Assembly: GCA_964445985.1 (NCBI GenBank)
Contig: CAYUMU010000057.1
Span: forward strand, 1 to 45,736
Direction of reading: 5' to 3'
Length of the DNA: 45,736 nt
DNA from: CAYUMU01 sp964445985
GTDB taxonomy: Bacteria; Planctomycetota; Planctomycetia; Pirellulales; S012-138
Shown here piece by piece: positions 19,460 through 27,845 of the stretch; position 1 is the stretch's first letter; each line of letters opens with the position of its first letter. The notes under the pieces are model-generated. The model ran no database searches and had not been told where the DNA came from. It saw only the letters and a program-made list of their open reading frames with translations. The translations under genes were made by a program, and so were the position numbers.

Positions 19460-20368
19460 ATGACGCGCGGCGAGATTCTGCTCGATTCGTACCGCCTGGC
19501 CAAATACGCGGTTTCGGTCCCCTGCTTCATTTGCGGCGAAGACAATACCTGCGACGCCGAGTTATGCCGCGTTTGCTTTGCCCCCATGGCACTCGCTCAC
19601 CAGGTGCGCAGCACCAAAGTCGCCCCCAACATGATCGCCACGATTGGCTCCAGCGGGGTGGGCAAGACCGTCTACCTGGGCATGCTCATGGACATGATCA
19701 GCCGCCGCACCGATGGCACCCAACTGCTGGCGCGCGGCGCCTTCTCCGTGAACCTGCAACAAAACACCATCTCGTCGCTGCAAGGGGGTCGGTTCCCCGA
19801 AAAGACCCCCAACGAACCCGACCGCTGGAACTGGGTGCATTGCCAGTTCAAAAGCGCTGCCGCTCCCAAGCCGGTGGAATTCATCATGCCCGACCTGGCG
19901 GGCGAGGCCCTGCTGGAAGAGGTCGATCACCCTTCCAGCTACCAGGTGGTGAGGTCGTTCCTATCGCAATGCTCGGGGGCCATGATCATGATCGACGCCC
20001 TGTCGCTGTTCAATGGAACCTTTGAGCAAGACTACTTCACCATGAAGCTGCTCAGCTACCTGGTGGAACTTATCGAAGACCCGCGCCGCGGTTGGCGCAA
20101 TCGGCCGGTGGCGATTGTGTTTAGCAAGGCCGACCAGTGCGATGAGGTGTTCGACGACCCCGAAGGTTACGCCAAACAATACGCGGCCGGCTTGTGGCGG
20201 CATTGCCGCGAACGGTTCAAACGCCACCAGTTCTTTGCCGCCAGCGTGGTGGGCCGCTGCGCGGTTCGCGAGAACCTGTACGAAGGCGAATTGCAATTGC
20301 CGCTTCGCGTGGAGCCCCGCGGAATTGAAGCCCCCTTTGAATGGATGATTGCCCAAACCCGCCGCTGA
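19460..20368 (+). CDS. DO-GTPase-type P-loop GTPase with N-terminal zinc ribbon
   Basis: This is a 302-aa GTPase-like protein. Residues 20-42 form a probable zinc ribbon with Cys pairs C22/C25 and C36/C39. The P-loop GSSGVGKT is at 63-70, a DxxG-type motif DLAG at 145-148 after the strand VEFIMP, and SKAD at 222-225 replaces the usual NKxD base-recognition motif. No membrane helix is visible. Sequence style matches the Double-GTPase (DO-GTPase2) families described by comparative genomics as partners of GAP1 proteins; that match is from memory. The start ATG at 19460 is preferred over TTG 19442. A GAP1-like gene follows 77 bases later. It probably switches a signalling or defence complex. Confidence 0.85.
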   Translation: MTRGEILLDSYRLAKYAVSVPCFICGEDNTCDAELCRVCFAPMALAHQVRSTKVAPNMIATIGSSGVGKTVYLGMLMDMISRRTDGTQLLARGAFSVNLQQNTISSLQGGRFPEKTPNEPDRWNWVHCQFKSAAAPKPVEFIMPDLAGEALLEEVDHPSSYQVVRSFLSQCSGAMIMIDALSLFNGTFEQDYFTMKLLSYLVELIEDPRRGWRNRPVAIVFSKADQCDEVFDDPEGYAKQYAAGLWRHCRERFKRHQFFAASVVGRCAVRENLYEGELQLPLRVEPRGIEAPFEWMIAQTRR

Positions 20369-20445
20369 GCCCCGCCCCCCCTGGGGCCGGTTGCTGTTTC
20401 TCGTCGGCTTGCCTGTGGCCGCGGTCTCGCGAAAGGACACTCTTG

Positions 20446-21348
20446 ATGACGGATTGCCAAACATCTCCCTGTGAGCCGCCTTGGATGGACCAGGCGATCT
20501 TCGCCTCGGTGCAATCCGCGCGGGGCGGCGGTTACCAGTTGGCCGCGACCAGCAGCGGACTCTCCGCGGCCGAGTCGCGCGAGCTCGCCGTGTGGGGACC
20601 TTCGCACGATTCGCTGTGGGAAGTGGAAAGCGAGCGGCGAAGCTTCAATTTCCACAGCCTGCAAAGTGGCCGACTCGCCCTCAGTCGTAGCGTGCCGGGC
20701 GCGGCCGAGTACAGTGGCCGCGGCGGCAGTTGCGTGCATACGCATTTTCTGGTGGTGGACCGCGCCGGCCTGTTGCAGTTTAACAATAACCCCTTCGCCA
20801 TCCTCCGCGCTGCCAGCCATACCGAACAACCGCGCGAACCCATCCCCAGCCACCTTCCCCGCTGGCAGGCAGAAACTGCGCTGGGTCCCGCTTCCTCGCC
20901 GCAAACGCTCTCACGGCTGATCCAGCAAGCCGGAGGACCGCTTCCCTTCGCGGCCGCACTCGATGCCGTGCTTCGCTCTCCGGCGGTGGCTTTCGTGGGC
21001 TCGCCTCGCTCCATCGAAGCCGCCATCGAAGGCCTGATCGTTTGCTTACACGACCGCGTGGTTCAGTTCTCGTTTGCGACCGGTCTCAAGTATTCGCCTC
21101 GCCGGCCGGCGAGGTGGATCGGATTGCATGGCGATGCAATGAGCCGCCGCCGTTTAGCCCGGCAGTACCAGTTCGCACTGGTCGATCTGGAGCGCGCCGT
21201 GCCCAGCGACGAGGCGGCCAACGCTCTGGAAAACCTGCTGGAATTCCTGGCCGCCCCAACCGCTCCAGGGCAAGCTGCCTCGTTGGGCGACGAACTTTCT
21301 CCCCTCACAGTTTCGCCCTTCACTGCGCCGCCCTCTGCCCTGCGCTGA
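20446..21348 (+). CDS. GTPase-associated protein 1 (GAP1-N2/M-like)
   Basis: This is a 300-aa protein. Residues about 13-150 (MDQAIFASVQSARGGGYQLA, LAVWGPSHDSLW, HTHFLVVD) resemble the GAP1 N-terminal type-2 domain. Residues about 165-260 (LRSPAVAFVGSPRSIEAAIE, VQFSFATGLKYSPRRPARW) resemble the GAP1 middle domain. Many GAP1 proteins are much longer, so this is a compact form ending after the middle domain with a short Pro/Thr/Ser tail. The ATG at 20446 has AAAGGA at nine bases. It lies 77 bases after the GTPase gene. The family was named for its association with such GTPases; biochemical function is unproven. The proline-rich end may have no fold. Confidence 0.83.
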   Translation: MTDCQTSPCEPPWMDQAIFASVQSARGGGYQLAATSSGLSAAESRELAVWGPSHDSLWEVESERRSFNFHSLQSGRLALSRSVPGAAEYSGRGGSCVHTHFLVVDRAGLLQFNNNPFAILRAASHTEQPREPIPSHLPRWQAETALGPASSPQTLSRLIQQAGGPLPFAAALDAVLRSPAVAFVGSPRSIEAAIEGLIVCLHDRVVQFSFATGLKYSPRRPARWIGLHGDAMSRRRLARQYQFALVDLERAVPSDEAANALENLLEFLAAPTAPGQAASLGDELSPLTVSPFTAPPSALR

Positions 21349-21490
21349 CGGGGGGCAAGGCCGGCGGGCGCGATCTTTTCCTGGCAACGAGCGTGCGGCG
21401 CCCGCTTCCTTCTGGTTAAACTGGGCAGCATCGTTAACCAGATCCTCTTTGCCACCGCGCGCCACTCTTTTACCCCGCATGGAATCCAGC

Positions 21491-22492
21491 ATGCCAACCG
21501 CCCGCTCCCACGCCCAAGTATCGCCAGGCACATCCCGCGCGCCGAGCGCACCCGAGGCCGGCTCGGCTCGCCGCGATTTCCTCAAGCAGGCCCTGGCGGC
21601 ATCGGTTGCTGGCGCCTGTTGGGTCGCCGCGCCCGGTCAATCTGCCAGCCAGGCCACCGCGGCGGAGCCGGTTGCTCGCACCGGCAAGCCGTTCTTCAAG
21701 TTCAGCCTCGCGGCCTACAGTTACCGCAACCTGTTCAATGCCAAAGACAATACCAGGCTCACGCTGCACGACTTCCTCGCCGACTGTGCGGCCATGAACC
21801 TGGAAGGAACCGAGCTCACCTCGTATTACTTCCCCGCGGAGCCCAGTGGCGAGTACCTTCGCGACCTCAAGGGGGCGGCCTTCCGGCTGGGGCTGGATAT
21901 CTCGGGCACCGCCATTCGCAACGACTTCTGCCTGCCGCCCGGCCCAGCCCGCGATAAGGAGCTGGCCCACGTCAAACGCTGGATCGAGCACGCCGAGGTG
22001 CTGGGCGCCCCCGTGATTCGCGTCTTCTCCGGCAAGGAGCAGGGGAGCCAAAGCTTCGACGACGCTTACCGTTTGGCCGTCGAAGGTTTCGAAGAAGCCT
22101 GCGAGCACGCGGCTAAGCACGGCGTGTTCCTGGCCCTGGAGAATCACGGCGGCATTTCCACCAAGATCGACGACCTGGTTCGCCTGGTTTCGGACGTGAA
22201 GAGCCCTTGGTTTGGCATCAATCTCGACAGCGGCAACTTTCAGGCGGCCACCAGTGCCAAGGAAGCCTACGCCGGCATGCGGCAAATGGCCCCCTACGCG
22301 CTGAACGCCCAAATCAAGGTGAAGATCGCCCTGGCCGACCGCCAGAAGGCCGACACCGACTTTGGCACCATCGCCAAAATTCTCAAAGACTCTGGCTACC
22401 GCGGCTACGTGGTGCTGGAGTTTGAGGAGGCGGAAGATCCACGGGAAGCCTGCCCTCGCTATATGGACGAGCTCCGGGCCGCTTTTGCTTAA
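21491..22492 (+). CDS. Tat-exported sugar phosphate isomerase/epimerase-like TIM barrel
   Basis: This is a 333-aa protein. A twin-arginine signal (ARRDFLKQALAASVAGACWV, followed by AAPGQSA) predicts export to the periplasm-like space. The mature part is an AP-endonuclease-2-type TIM barrel: FSLAAYSYRNLF, CAAMNLEGTELTSYYFP, a central AENHGG-like strand GVFLALENHGG, and GINLDSGNFQ, with a terminal GYVVLEFEEAEDP. These provide the Glu, His and Asp residues that bind the divalent metal. Such exported isomerases are abundant in planctomycetes; the substrate is probably a free sugar but is unknown. Starts at 21449, 21479 and 21491 are all open; 21491 has GGAA seven bases upstream. The sulfatase follows 279 bases downstream. 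Confidence 0.88.
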   Translation: MPTARSHAQVSPGTSRAPSAPEAGSARRDFLKQALAASVAGACWVAAPGQSASQATAAEPVARTGKPFFKFSLAAYSYRNLFNAKDNTRLTLHDFLADCAAMNLEGTELTSYYFPAEPSGEYLRDLKGAAFRLGLDISGTAIRNDFCLPPGPARDKELAHVKRWIEHAEVLGAPVIRVFSGKEQGSQSFDDAYRLAVEGFEEACEHAAKHGVFLALENHGGISTKIDDLVRLVSDVKSPWFGINLDSGNFQAATSAKEAYAGMRQMAPYALNAQIKVKIALADRQKADTDFGTIAKILKDSGYRGYVVLEFEEAEDPREACPRYMDELRAAFA

Positions 22493-22534
22493 CACGCCCC
22501 CCCACTCGGAATTTGAACGGCAGTCCGGTGTGCC

Positions 22535-22559
22535 ATGCTTACGCCCGTGGCGTAAGCAT
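22535..22559. repeat. Dispersed palindrome family A, copy 2
   Basis: The same arms as at 4524-4549 (ATGCTTACGCC / GGCGTAAGCAT) flank a CGT loop. It lies 43 bases after the isomerase stop codon. Confidence 0.8.
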
Positions 22560-22641
22560 GCAAAACGCTCAGCATTGCCCCTGCGAGTCGAATAGCGCAC
22601 GGGGTGGCCGGGATCGCTCCGCCGCCGCGGCGCTGGTGCCG

Positions 22642-22674
22642 GTAAGCACCTGCATGCTGCACTGCGGCGGTTGT
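22642..22674 (+). repeat. Dispersed repeat family D, copy 2
   Basis: This copy matches 2578-2610 at 29 of 33 positions. It lies between the isomerase and sulfatase genes, next to a family A palindrome. Confidence 0.65.
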
Positions 22675-22771
22675 ATGAGCTTCAAAAAAGTTTGACGCCG
22701 TCCCCAACAGCGTTTAGCCTCCAAATTCAAGAACCTGAACTCGTCGCACGCACCCACTGCCACAGGTCGCC

Positions 22772-24340
22772 ATGAGCATGCACGCCCCCACCCGTTTCAC
22801 GTTTGTCCGCCCGCTTCGGCTTGTTTCGCTGGCCGCCGCTGCCTGGCTGCTGGCGATGTTGTTCTCCACAACGGCGCCCGCGGCCGATCGGCCCAATGTG
22901 CTATTCATCATCTCCGACGACCTCAATAACTTCCTCGGCTGCTACGGCGACCCCAGGGCCAAGACCCCCAATATCGATCGGTTGGCCGCGCAGGGGGTTC
23001 GCTTCGATAGGGCTTACTGCGCGTTTCCTCTCTGTGGACCCAGTCGCAATTCGCTGCTCACTGGCTTGTACCCCAACAGCACCGGCATTCTGGCCAACGC
23101 CCAAATCTTCCGGCAAACCATTCCTTCGCAGGAAAGCATGCCCCAGGCGTTCCGTCTGAGCGGCTACTTCGCGGCCCGGGTTGGCAAGCTGTATCACTAC
23201 AACGTGCCCAAGTCGATCGGCACCAATGGCCACGATGACCCGGGCTCTTGGGAAATGGAGTTAAACCCAGCCGGCGTCGATCGCCTGGAAGAAGAACCGC
23301 ACATCTTCACGCTCACGCCCGGCCAGTTTGGCGGCACGCTGAGCTGGTACGCCTCGCCCAAGGCCGACGCCTACCATACCGACGGCCTCAACGCCGAAGA
23401 GGCCGAGTGGGTGCTCGAACGCTGCGCCAAAAAGCCCGACCGGCCCTTCTTTCTGGCGGTGGGGTTCTTCCGTCCGCATACGCCGTATGTGGCCCCCAAA
23501 GATCCGTACTTTGGCTACTACCCCGAGCAGGATATGCCCCTGGTGCAAGGCGTGAAGGAAGACCAGGCCGACATCCCCGCCCCAGGGCTGGGCAGTTACA
23601 AGCAAGAACAAGACAAGCTCACCGACGACCTCCGCCGGCAGTGCGTGCAATCGTATTACGCCAGCATTAGCTTTATGGACGCCCAGGTAGGCCGCGTGCT
23701 CGATTCGCTCAATCGACTGGGCTTGGCCAACAACACCATCGTGGTCTTCACCAGCGACCACGGTTACCACATGGGCGAGCACGGCCTGTGGCAAAAGATG
23801 AGCCTGTTCGAAGAGAGCGCCCGCGTGCCGCTGCTGATCGTGGCCCCCGGCGTATCGGTTAAAGGGGGCGTTTCCAAGACGCCCGTTTCGCTGGTCGACG
23901 TTTTCCCCACGCTGGCCCAACTGTGCGACGTGAAGGCCCCCGGCAACATCCAAGGCCAGAGCCTGGTGCCAATACTTAAAGATCCCTCGGAACCCGGCCG
24001 CGGTTGGGCCGTCACGCAAGTGAGCCGCGGTGGCGGAAGGTTGCGCGCCACCGTCACGCCCGACAGCAGCTCGGAAGGCCGCCGCTTCTTTGGCTATAGT
24101 CTCCGCACGCCACGCTGGCGTTACACCGAGTGGGACGGCGGCGAGCAAGGCCGCGAGCTTTACGACCACGACCAGGACGCCCACGAATTAACGAACCTGG
24201 CCAGCGACCCGGCCCACGCGAAAACGGTGGCCGAGCTTTCCAAACAGCTGGCGGCCGCGGTGAAAACAACCTTCCCGCCCTCGGGCAAAACGCCCCAACT
24301 CACGAGCGGCAATTGGGCTCCCAACTTAACCGACCCATAG
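22772..24340 (+). CDS. Formylglycine-dependent sulfatase (iduronate-2-sulfatase-like)
   Basis: This is a 522-aa sulfate-ester hydrolase. A Sec signal (about 1-38, ending TAPAA) predicts export. The metal-binding start PNVLFIISDDLN (about 41-52) is typical, and the FGly motif is C88-G-P-S-R92 in a TGLYP context, so it needs formylglycine maturation of C88. The spacing, with GHDDPGSWE and VGFFRPHTPYVAPKDPYF, resembles iduronate-2-sulfatase-type members. The second metal cluster is VVFTSDHGYHMGEHG. The nearby FGE-like protein lacks catalytic cysteines and is unlikely to mature it, so another FGE or anSME is needed elsewhere. Substrate is probably a sulfated polysaccharide. Confidence 0.94.
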   Translation: MSMHAPTRFTFVRPLRLVSLAAAAWLLAMLFSTTAPAADRPNVLFIISDDLNNFLGCYGDPRAKTPNIDRLAAQGVRFDRAYCAFPLCGPSRNSLLTGLYPNSTGILANAQIFRQTIPSQESMPQAFRLSGYFAARVGKLYHYNVPKSIGTNGHDDPGSWEMELNPAGVDRLEEEPHIFTLTPGQFGGTLSWYASPKADAYHTDGLNAEEAEWVLERCAKKPDRPFFLAVGFFRPHTPYVAPKDPYFGYYPEQDMPLVQGVKEDQADIPAPGLGSYKQEQDKLTDDLRRQCVQSYYASISFMDAQVGRVLDSLNRLGLANNTIVVFTSDHGYHMGEHGLWQKMSLFEESARVPLLIVAPGVSVKGGVSKTPVSLVDVFPTLAQLCDVKAPGNIQGQSLVPILKDPSEPGRGWAVTQVSRGGGRLRATVTPDSSSEGRRFFGYSLRTPRWRYTEWDGGEQGRELYDHDQDAHELTNLASDPAHAKTVAELSKQLAAAVKTTFPPSGKTPQLTSGNWAPNLTDP

Positions 24341-24542
24341 GCCAGCGGTCGCCGACCGCGGCCTGATGAGCGGAAGTTTGCAGCGAACCCGCGCCAGCAT
24401 GGGCTGTTGGACGTGGCAGCGCTGGCGCGCCGCGGCTGAGTAAGCCGTGCGCGTAGATAAGACTCCGCCGCGACGTCGATGGGCCAAAGACGCGACGGTT
24501 CGCTTCCACTTCCGCTCCAGGCCGGGCTCGGCGAGCGATGGC

Positions 24543-25733
24543 CTACTTCAAGAACTTCTCTATCCCATCAAAGCCGGCTTCCAACTGGGCCATGCTGGTG
24601 GCGAACGAAATGCGGGCGTAGCCTTCCGCCCCGAACGCCGAACCCATCACGGTGGCCACGCCCTGCTGCTCCAGCAGCGTCAGGCACCACTGGGTGGAGT
24701 TATCGACCTGCGTATTTCCGTACTTCCGACCGAGGTGCTGGCTGATGTTGATAAAGGCGTAAAATGCCCCGGCAATCTCAGGGCAGGTCACATCCTTCAA
24801 ACCGGCCAGTCGCTGCAGCACGAACTCGCGGCGGCGGCCGAACTCATCAAGCATGCGGCCCACGCAGTCTTGCGGCCCGGTGAGCGCGGCCAGGGCCGCG
24901 TATTGGCTGATGCTGCACGGGTTCGAGGTTTCCTGGCTTTGCAAGTCGGCCATGGCTTTGGCCACCGGGGCGGGCGAGAGCGTCCAACCAATCCGCCAAC
25001 CCGTCATGGCGTAAGACTTGCTTACGCCGTTCACCACCACGGTTCGCTCTTGCAGGCCGGGGTGAACGGTGGGGAAGCTCGCGAAGGTATGGCCCGTATA
25101 CACCAGCTGGTCGTAGATTTCGTCGGCAATCACGGTCAGATCGCGCTCCACAGCAATCTCGGCCAGAGCCGCCAGTTCTTCGCGGGTATACATGCTGCCC
25201 GTGGGATTCGAGGGCGAGCAGAGCAGCAAGATTTTGGTGCGATCGGTGAGGGCCGCCTTCAACTGCGAGGGGAGCAGCTTGAAATTGTCGGCCTCCTGGG
25301 TTTCCACGATCACCGGCTTGGCCCCGGTGAGCTTGACCAGTTCGGCGTAGCTGACCCAGTACGGGGCGGGAATGATGACTTCGTCGCCCGGGTTGCAGAG
25401 CACGGTGAAGACGTTGTGCAGCGAGTGCTTGGCGCCGTTGGAAACCACCACCTGGTTGGCGGCGTATTTCAGCCCATGCCGCTGGGCAACCTGCTCCACG
25501 ATGGCCTGCTTGAGCTCGGGGATGCCGCTGGCCACGGTGTAATGAGTATGGCCAGCCCGCATGGCGTCGACGGCCGCCTCGCAAATGTGGGCCGGCGTGG
25601 TGAAGTCGGGCTCGCCCACGCTGAAATCGCAAACCTTTTTGCCGGCGGCTTTTCGTTCCTTGGCTTTGGCGGCCATGGCCAGCGTGGCCGAAGGTTCCAG
25701 GGCTTGAATCACGTTCGAGATCGTCATGGCCAT
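24543..25733 (-). CDS. Class I/II PLP-dependent aminotransferase (aspartate type)
   Basis: This is a 396-aa fold-type I transaminase. Visible features are the substrate-loop KVCDFSVGEPDFTTPAHI, the conserved Asn in LCSPSNPTGSMYT, the cofactor Asp-Tyr in VIADEIYDQLVY, and the PLP lysine in VNGVSKSYAMTGWRIG. It ends with the usual RISFATS Arg. These match aspartate/prephenate-type AspC enzymes of subgroup I-gamma. ATG 25733 is chosen, with GGGGA ten bases upstream; ATG 25727 is also possible. It follows pheS by 120 bases on the same strand, where pheT is found in many bacteria. A link to Phe/Tyr synthesis is plausible but unproven. Confidence 0.93.
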   Translation of the reverse strand: MAMTISNVIQALEPSATLAMAAKAKERKAAGKKVCDFSVGEPDFTTPAHICEAAVDAMRAGHTHYTVASGIPELKQAIVEQVAQRHGLKYAANQVVVSNGAKHSLHNVFTVLCNPGDEVIIPAPYWVSYAELVKLTGAKPVIVETQEADNFKLLPSQLKAALTDRTKILLLCSPSNPTGSMYTREELAALAEIAVERDLTVIADEIYDQLVYTGHTFASFPTVHPGLQERTVVVNGVSKSYAMTGWRIGWTLSPAPVAKAMADLQSQETSNPCSISQYAALAALTGPQDCVGRMLDEFGRRREFVLQRLAGLKDVTCPEIAGAFYAFINISQHLGRKYGNTQVDNSTQWCLTLLEQQGVATVMGSAFGAEGYARISFATSMAQLEAGFDGIEKFLK

Positions 25734-25853
25734 GGCGTCGATTCCCCAAAGCTTGCCAACAAAAAAACGGAAGCAGGGTGGGCCGCGGCGAAAGCCACGC
25801 TTCCCACCTTTCTGGCGAGTGAACGGCGGATGTGGACCAACCCGCGGCAAAAA

Positions 25854-26936
25854 CTAAAACTGCCGCAAGAACCGCACGTCGTTCTTATAAAACTCGCGGA
25901 TATCGGTGATATTGTGCCGCCGCATGCAGATTCGTTCCACCCCCAAACCGAAAGCAAACCCGCTCACCTCGTCGGGATTGTAGCCTACGGCGGCAAGCAC
26001 GTGCGGATCGACCATGCCGGCCCCGCCCATCTCAATCCAGCGATCGTTCCAGGCCATATCGACCTCCACGCTGGGCTCGGTGAACGGAAAGAACGAGGGC
26101 CGAAAGCGAATATGCACCTCGCCGCCGAAATAACTCTCGGCGAACATTCGCAGCACGCTCTTCAAATCGGCCATCGTCACATGGCGATCGATCAGCAGCC
26201 CTTCGATCTGATGAAACATGGGATAATGCGTATCGTCGGGCGTATCCGGCCGATACACGCGGCCCAGCGAAATAATCCGCACGGGGGGCGGCTGGTTTTC
26301 CATCACCCGAATCTGCACCGTGCTCGTCTGGCTGCGCAGCAACCGGGCCCCGCCGCCGGCTTCCGCCGTAACTTCCGAAGTGGCCAGGTAGAAGTTCTCC
26401 AGCGGGTCGCGGGCTACGTGGTCGGCCGGAATATTCAGGGCTTCGAAGTTGTGCCACTCGTCTTCCACTTCCGGCCCTTCGGCCACGGTGAAGCCGAGCC
26501 GGCCCATGATTTCTTGCAGTTCCGAAATCGTTTGCGTGATCGGGTGCAACCGGCCCACGCGAATCCGCTTGGCCGGTGGGGCTTCGGTGGGATCAAACTT
26601 GCCAGGCAAGTTGGCGGCCGATTTGCCTTCGGGTTCGCCCTTGGTCTTCGCTCGCGGCGGATTGGCTACTGGCGCGGCGGCCGCTCTTTCACGAGCCGCT
26701 TCAAACGCCGCTTCAATCGCTGTTTTGGCTTCGTTAAAGCGTTTGCCCGCGGCCGGTTTGTCTTGTTTATCGACCTGGCCCAGGCCCTTTTGCACGTCTT
26801 TCAACCGACCGCTTTTGGCGCCAAGGAACTCCACCCGCGCCGCCTCCAGGGCTTCGCCATCGACAGCTTCGGTGAAGGCGCGCACGGCCGCCTGCTCTAG
26901 TTCATCCAGCTGTTGGAGAAAATCCGCCAGGGCCAT
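25854..26936 (-). CDS. pheS: Phenylalanyl-tRNA synthetase alpha subunit
   Basis: This is the 360-aa catalytic subunit charging tRNA-Phe, acting as an alpha2-beta2 tetramer. The N-terminal coiled coil (about 1-95) is followed by class II motif 1 region (PEVEDEWHNFEALN), motif 2 around LLRSQTSTVQIR and RIISLGRVYR, the Phe-pocket FHQIEGLLID, and motif 3 FAFGLGVERICMRR. It ends with the standard FYKNDVRFLRQF. The start is the MALADFLQQLDELE methionine at 26936. The partner pheT is not in the expected place directly downstream. It follows rplT on the same strand after a 302-base gap with a family C repeat. Confidence 0.96.
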   Translation of the reverse strand: MALADFLQQLDELEQAAVRAFTEAVDGEALEAARVEFLGAKSGRLKDVQKGLGQVDKQDKPAAGKRFNEAKTAIEAAFEAARERAAAAPVANPPRAKTKGEPEGKSAANLPGKFDPTEAPPAKRIRVGRLHPITQTISELQEIMGRLGFTVAEGPEVEDEWHNFEALNIPADHVARDPLENFYLATSEVTAEAGGGARLLRSQTSTVQIRVMENQPPPVRIISLGRVYRPDTPDDTHYPMFHQIEGLLIDRHVTMADLKSVLRMFAESYFGGEVHIRFRPSFFPFTEPSVEVDMAWNDRWIEMGGAGMVDPHVLAAVGYNPDEVSGFAFGLGVERICMRRHNITDIREFYKNDVRFLRQF

Positions 26937-27238
26937 CGGCACGCTCTCAGGAGCAAGAAGACAACGAGGGGGGATCCAGATTCTGCCCCCCCGACAAATC
27001 TCAGCCCGACGGACGCGAAGTCGAGCGGGCAGGTCGGATTGCCATGAAAACGTAACACCCCGCACAAACCGTAATCCGCCAACCCGTCATTCCCGCGAAG
27101 CCTGCCCTCGTGAAGACGGGGGGCGGGAATCCAGTTGCGGCGGATACGACTCGGAGATCAAAATCGACTTGGACCCGAACGGCATATCGCGAAGTAATTC
27201 TTCGACGGGCCTCTTCGTCCAAGCGCTGGGGGGCCGAC
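26937..27238. other. Intergenic region rplT-pheS
   Basis: These 302 bases contain the long family C repeat (27084-27222) and otherwise no recognisable element. The insertion separates pheS from its usual close neighbour rplT. Confidence 0.6.
27084..27222 (+). repeat. Dispersed repeat family C, long copy 2
   Basis: An inverted-repeat head (ATTCCCGC ... GCGGGAAT) with CCTGCCCTCGTGAAGACGGG between the arms is followed by CCAGTTGCGGCGGAT, a variable middle, and a shared tail ATTCTTCGACGG. The same order recurs at 31871-32001, so the unit is about 130-140 bases. Confidence 0.75.
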
Positions 27239-27604
27239 TTAAGCCGCCGCCGTCTCCATGGCCTCTTTCACGCGGGCCACCACGGCATCGAAGCCTTCGG
27301 GGTCGTGAATGGCCATCTCGGAAAGGACTTTCCGATTGAGCTCGATGTTGGCCAGGAGCAAGCCGTGGATGAACACGCTGTAGCGAATGCCCCGTTCGCG
27401 GCAGGCCGCGTTGAGGCGGGTGATCCACAGCTGGCGGAAGTCGCGTTTGCGAACGCGACGATCGCGGAAGGCATAGACGCCAGCGCGAACCAGCGTTTCT
27501 TTTACCGTGCGGAGCAAGTGATTGCGTCCACCCCGGTAGCCTTTGGCCTTTTTGAAAAGTCGCTTCTTCGACCGGTTGCGGGCGGCGCCGTTGGTACTTC
27601 TCAT
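27239..27604 (-). CDS. rplT: 50S ribosomal protein L20
   Basis: L20 binds 23S rRNA early in large-subunit assembly. The 121-aa product has the basic N-terminal extension (ARNRSKKRLFKKAKGYRGGR), then RTVKETLVRAGVYAFRDRRVRKRDFRQLWI, both typical. In several bacteria L20 also represses its own operon. It is separated from rpmI by an unusually long 241 bases that contain a 27-base palindrome. Length and start match the family. Confidence 0.98.
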   Translation of the reverse strand: MRSTNGAARNRSKKRLFKKAKGYRGGRNHLLRTVKETLVRAGVYAFRDRRVRKRDFRQLWITRLNAACRERGIRYSVFIHGLLLANIELNRKVLSEMAIHDPEGFDAVVARVKEAMETAAA

Positions 27605-27719
27605 GGCAGTCGTTCAAACTCCTGTGCGAGAACAAGGCCCTTCCGCCCGTGCCAACCATGTTGGCGGAGGAAGTGTTCGTTGCCCGTCCCGTGCAATGTG
27701 CCTTGTGAAAGGCAAATAA

Positions 27720-27746
27720 AAGAATGTCCCACGGTGGGACATTCTT
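27720..27746. promoter_or_regulatory. Palindromic hairpin between rpmI and rplT
   Basis: Perfect 13-base arms AAGAATGTCCCAC and GTGGGACATTCTT surround a single G. On the minus (coding) strand the hairpin is followed by a T-rich TTATTTG. It could act as an internal attenuator or mRNA-processing site, or be a dispersed palindrome. Function is inferred. Confidence 0.5.
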
Positions 27747-27845
27747 GCCCGGCGGAGGGAGCACGTTCCCCGGGTGTGGCGACAGAGCGGGCTGGCGGCG
27801 AAACCTGGGTTTCGCCAACAACCGGCGCCGCCTGAGTCGCGGCAA

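Noticed and set aside
18173..24340. FGE-like gene as maturase for the sulfatase at 22772
   Set aside because: Both catalytic cysteine positions after RGG appear to be Thr and Gln, and the gene belongs with the GTPase cluster rather than the sulfatase.
24447..26900. 817-codon open frame on the plus strand
   Set aside because: It is entirely antisense to the aminotransferase and pheS genes, which have full motif sets. Its His/Gly/Gln/Arg-rich content is typical of a shadow frame in high-G+C DNA.
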